Assembly (NCBI GenBank): GCA_030844895.1
Contig: CM061224.1
Span: 3,931,591-3,995,590, forward strand
Reading direction: 5' to 3'
Origin: Ambrosia x helenae
Taxonomy: Eukaryota; Streptophyta; Magnoliopsida; Asterales; Asteraceae
DNA length: 64,000 nt
The position numbers and the translations under genes are program-made. Under the pieces are notes generated by a model. It made no database searches. It worked only from the letters and a program-made list of their open reading frames with translations, and was not told the origin of the DNA. Positions 60,482 to 64,000 of this stretch are shown piece by piece. Within the stretch, counting starts at the first letter, position 1. Every line of letters begins with the position of its first letter.

Positions 60482-62985
60482 TGGTGTCTCCTTCATTTTT
60501 AGATATATTTTTTTTATTTTCGTTTTTATATTTAATAATCAATATTAATATGAATATAAACTTAAAATATTTACAATAAATCCATTTTTGATCCAAAAAT
60601 TATGAAAATTTAGGTGTAGCTTCTTGACACCTCATAGAAAATTATCATATTTTTATTTCCTAGAAACTATTTTATTTCGTAATTTTTATTAATTTAATTA
60701 GTTTTAATCATATTTAATTGATTAAAAATTCATTTTTAATGATTTTTATCTCAAAATTTTTGATAAAGTATTTCTAATCATCATGAACTGAAATAAAAAT
60801 ATTTGGCTCAGAAAAAGTTTATTTTTATTAATTTTCCTATTTTTAATCATTTAAACATGATTTAATCTCATTAAATCAGTTTTAAATATAAATAAGTTTA
60901 TAAAAATTATGGGAAAATTATTTTCATTACTTTACATCAGAAAGTACCTATTTTCTATGAAAATAGTATTTTTGGATTGTGTCTTGTATTATTAGTCTTA
61001 TTATGTTTAATTAGACATAATAAAACATTTATTTATTTATACAATTTAAACATCTATTTTATAAAGATTTTTCTTATAAAATAGAAATACTCTTATGGTT
61101 TAATGTCTTTATTATCTTTTGTTGGATCTTTGTGTAACTCAAAATTATTTATTTATATATTTATGATTATTGTATTTATTTTAATTTAGTTAAAGTAACT
61201 AACTAAATTATTTTGTCTTAATTATTCAAACATATTCTTATTCAATAGGTAATAATTATATTATTTAAACCACATTTACAACCTTTCATATATTATTTGT
61301 GATATACAACTTTTACATTAACGTGACTTATCATAAAAACTCTAATTCCCCAAATCGACTTAGCAAACCCTAATGCCTTAGACCCTAGTTACCTTAGACT
61401 TTTTAGACACTTCCTTATTAGTATTCTTACACATTATAGGTTGAATTCCTCGGAATTCCCATTACTTAGCTCACGACCGCTTAAGTGGATTTTGATCGCT
61501 TTCGCAAACTGTGAGTATATCTTTCCCCTTTTTACTGTTTTACTACTTTGGGGTGACTCATGTACTTATTAATCAAGTTTCTATTTCTTTTACTAAATGC
61601 AATTCTCATGTGTGTTTGCTTTATGTTAATTGGTGTGTCTATGGCTTGTCAAAATCATTAACCGCTGGGCGGCCTAGCTTTTCAATGAATAGTACTATGG
61701 TATACCCCCTTGAGACTCTGTTGAGAGAATCTTGGTCATTGTCTTGTTAATTCATTATTCAGTTGGTTAGTCATGTGTTAGTCATTATTCTCAGGTTTGG
61801 TTTTGAACGGATATTACTTATTACATAATTGCAAATGGTACCGCACATGAATTGCTAAACATTTTTCTACTATATTTATTTAAACAGGGTATGCTCACCA
61901 ATACAATTTTTGTATTGACCAAATCATTTTTTGTACATGTTTCAGGTTGTTTTGAGATGCATCTTTTAAGTTTGCGGATTTATATTTAGATTTTGATTCA
62001 TTGTATTTCAATTTAGTTGACCGTTAGAATCATTGTATTTCATTTGAATGTAATAAATTATTTAATCAATGTATGCAAATTTACACTTTAGTCCATGAGC
62101 TATTGAACAATCGTCACTACGTGACACCTCGATGTTTCTGCCATCGGTTGGAGTGTTACACCTTAGTATAGGCGATTAGGACTCCCTAATCGCCCTTACT
62201 GCACTGTGCCGTCTTTTCACGCGTTTAACCCTCCAAATCAGATCCGAAACATGTGGAAACACCCAATATCAAACCCAAAACATTAATACAACTATTTCAA
62301 GCAAAAACCCCTAATTTATTATCATCCTAGCCATCCCGAATGCGTGTGTTTTCCCAAAATAGCATAACTATCATGTAAATATCACATCATCATGCAAAAC
62401 TTACCCTAAATAGCATATATCCAGATTTCATCACATAATGACGTTGTCCGACAATATCCTACTGTCCTAGCATCATCCTAGAGTAAACCCTAACCTCAAA
62501 CAATCAACAAAACATAACATATCATCATCAATCCTTCATAATCATTCAAACGGGTCAAAACGCCTAATATCAATAATACACATCTATGAACCTTCAAACT
62601 CCTAGGTTAACATCATATCAACTCATTTAGATCAGAAACATATCAATAACACAAGAGCAACCATGTTTAGATGATAAAAATCCTATCTTGCATGAATACA
62701 TCACATATAACAAGCATAGAGGTTTGGCTTTGTTTAGAAACTGATTTTAATGAGTTTTTAAAGACACAAATGTTTAGAAACCAGGTCTGGACCTTTAGGG
62801 AGCAAAACAATATCATTACAAAGGTTTGGGATGAAGAACACACCTTGAAATTGTGAGATTATGAGGTGTAAAGCTTGGAAATGTGATTTCTTGATCAAAA
62901 ACGTGGTCCAGAGGTTGAATAAGGTGTGGGGTGGCTTTGGGGTGTATTAGGGTTTTACAAATGATGTTTTGAAACATAAGGGTGG

Positions 62986-63148
62986 TATTTATAGGCATTT
63001 TTAGTCATCACATACAGAACTGGCGAGTAGGCTTCTGCAACTAGCGATTAGGGCTCCTACTCGCCAGTTTACATGCGAGTAGGGCCTAATCGCATGTTGT
63101 AATCGCCACATTATAGGCGAGTAGGGCTAATTGCATGCCCTAATCGCC
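62986..63148 (-). promoter_or_regulatory. LTR G promoter module: dyad cluster upstream of TATAAATA
   Basis: On the minus strand TATAAATA (62986-62993) is preceded by a perfect 14-bp stem AACTGGCGAGTAGG / CCTACTCGCCAGTT (63018-63031 and 63056-63069). Further upstream are ATGCGAGTAGG / CCTAATCGCAT (63073-63083 and 63085-63095) and GGCGAGTAGGGC / GCCCTAATCGCC (63116-63127 and 63137-63148). Related dyads lie elsewhere in G: GGCGATTGGG / CCCAATCGCC (56478-56499), GCGATTGG / CCAATCGC (56510-56528) and GGCGATTAGG / CCTAATCGCC (62171-62194). Confidence 0.6.
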
Positions 63149-64000
63149 TGATACCTCCCCTACTTGCCCTCAGCATGTTATTTTGGGTTTTTGGCGTGTT
63201 AAACACTATTTTAACACAAATTAGCACGTATTCACATACCGATAAGTCATATAATGATTATAAACATATAATGCATGATAACTAACACGTTCCCATCCGT
63301 TCACCAATTCCCGGGACTTGAGATTTACGTGTGTGCGTTAAGCCTGACGATTCTACAAATCGCCAATCCTTGTACACATGGTTATGGACCGACACCCAAT
63401 GATCCCTCGGACCATTGTAACGACTCCCGATGATTCCCGAATCATCGACACGACTCAACCGACCCGGTCAAGTATGATATTAAGTAGTTGTTTTCAATGT
63501 TTTCGTTGAGGTAGACTCGTATGTATGCAAAGTATGAAACGTATGTATGTAAAGTATGAAAAGTATTAACCTGAATATGCCGGGTGTCACATCATGTATT
63601 CTTGTTTGACAATTATTTTGATTTTCTTGATGACCTCCTAGCCAGTCACGAATGGGACGATGCCTATTTCTTTTATTTGAGTTTGAATATGTTAGTCAAA
63701 TTTTTATGTATTATTTTTAGTATAAGTTAATATGTTTTTTACAAGCTTTTATAACATATTATTGCATTATAAATATAAATGCTAGATGTAATAATACTAC
63801 ATTATTGTTTGTCATTTATTACACGACATTATTAAATGCTAAAATATAAAGGGACAATATTGTAAATGAGAAATTATTTATGCAATAACGCTTGTACCAA
63901 ATGCAAAAACAATGTTTTTATGTGTCTTAAAATTAAATGAAAATTACTATCTTACCCATCCAGAACCAATTATATAATAGTATAGATGATGTGGCGGAAA

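Larger units (their letters stand above)
56534..62160 (+). mobile_element. LTR-only insertion C (2.7 kb own sequence), host of F
   Basis: Ends TGTGACATCT...GAGTGTTACA with a perfect CCTTA duplication (56529-56533 and 62161-62165). Own sequence 56534-57411 and 60348-62160, homologous to B in inverted orientation. Contains tRNA-like box A (60428-60438) and box B (60471-60481). Confidence 0.82.
55214..63591 (-). mobile_element. LTR-only insertion G (2.75 kb own sequence), host of C and F
   Basis: Ends TGTCACACCC...GGGTGTCACA with a perfect TCATG duplication (55209-55213 and 63592-63596). Own sequence 55214-56533 and 62166-63591. Same family as D. A minus-strand TATA (TATAAATA, at 62986-62993) lies beside the dyad cluster at 63018-63148. 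Non-coding. Confidence 0.82.
54624..63986 (-). mobile_element. Non-autonomous Helitron, expanded by three nested LTR insertions
   Basis: Read on the minus strand it starts TCTATACTATTATATAAT (right end, 63986) and ends with a GC-rich hairpin (CCGCCGCAACGCGCGG) followed by TTCCTGCTAG (left end, 54624). It is inserted between A and T, the Helitron signature. Own sequence is 54624-55213 plus 63592-63986, under 1 kb, with no Rep/helicase. A segment TTTTATTACATAT(A)...TAAACTAAA(A)GTCATCATG occurs twice in the left part (about 54667 and 55150). Confidence 0.7.

Noticed and set aside
60425..60492. Possible tRNA gene (GGTTCGAAACC box)
   Set aside because: No acceptor-stem pairing or anticodon stem can be drawn; kept only as a tRNA-like module.
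1..64000. CRISPR array, bacterial operons, integrative phage
   Set aside because: Nothing of this kind; the window is plant nuclear DNA and the repeats are transposons, microsatellites and LTR hairpins.

Overview
This is plant nuclear DNA. The evidence is multi-exon genes with GT-AG introns, a nuclear-type tRNA-Trp, and plant gene families: HD-ZIP IV, plastidic GPT, RLCK, LRR/patatin phospholipase and CYP85-clan P450. Dense layers of plant-type transposons lie between and inside the genes. A eudicot is near certain. The repeats rich in GAGCTCG and TTCGTTTG and the TGTNACACC solo LTRs suggest a large-genome composite (Asteraceae), but that is an inference.

Gene islands. (1) 31-2222, + strand: 3' part of an HD-ZIP IV regulator of the PDF2/ATML1 type. 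(2) 7921-10893, +: a dead plastidic glucose-6-phosphate/phosphate translocator, broken by frameshifts, a stop and an exonic SINE. (3) 24791-31536, +: an 18-exon phospholipase A I gene (LRR, ARM-like and patatin parts) with one 1-nt frameshift. (4) 32391-32813, +: a small plant-specific protein. (5) 33055-34535, -: a complete receptor-like cytoplasmic kinase with several altered motifs. (6) 34857-34928, -: tRNA-Trp(CCA). (7) 35985-39846, -: a complete Derlin-2-type ERAD gene. (8) 42119-44308, -: a CYP716-like P450 pseudogene with two 1-nt frameshifts. These genes are unrelated in function; no operon-like or pathway cluster is seen.

Transposon layers. At 11.1-22.8 kb a hAT-like element (8-bp TSD GCTATGTG) holds a non-autonomous Athila-like retroelement, which holds two LTR-only insertions (A and B). 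At 45.2-47.9 kb and 49.4-52.4 kb are further LTR-only insertions (D and E). At 53.4-54.3 kb is a Mutator-like element with 9-bp TSD. From 54.6 to 64.0 kb a minus-strand Helitron holds LTR G, which holds LTR C, which holds LTR F. Every LTR-only insertion has intact TG...CA ends and a perfect 5-bp TSD, so the insertion order can be read directly. E and F are near-identical and inverted; B/C and D/G are also family pairs. MITEs and SINEs occupy introns of the live genes.

The most unusual signal is inside LTR A: at least five copies of a hairpin with a constant (A)AATGGGA loop and 12-bp stems whose two arms change together, with G-U wobbles tolerated. LTR families D, E/F and G carry clusters of short perfect dyads just upstream of their TATA-like boxes, with arms that also co-vary.
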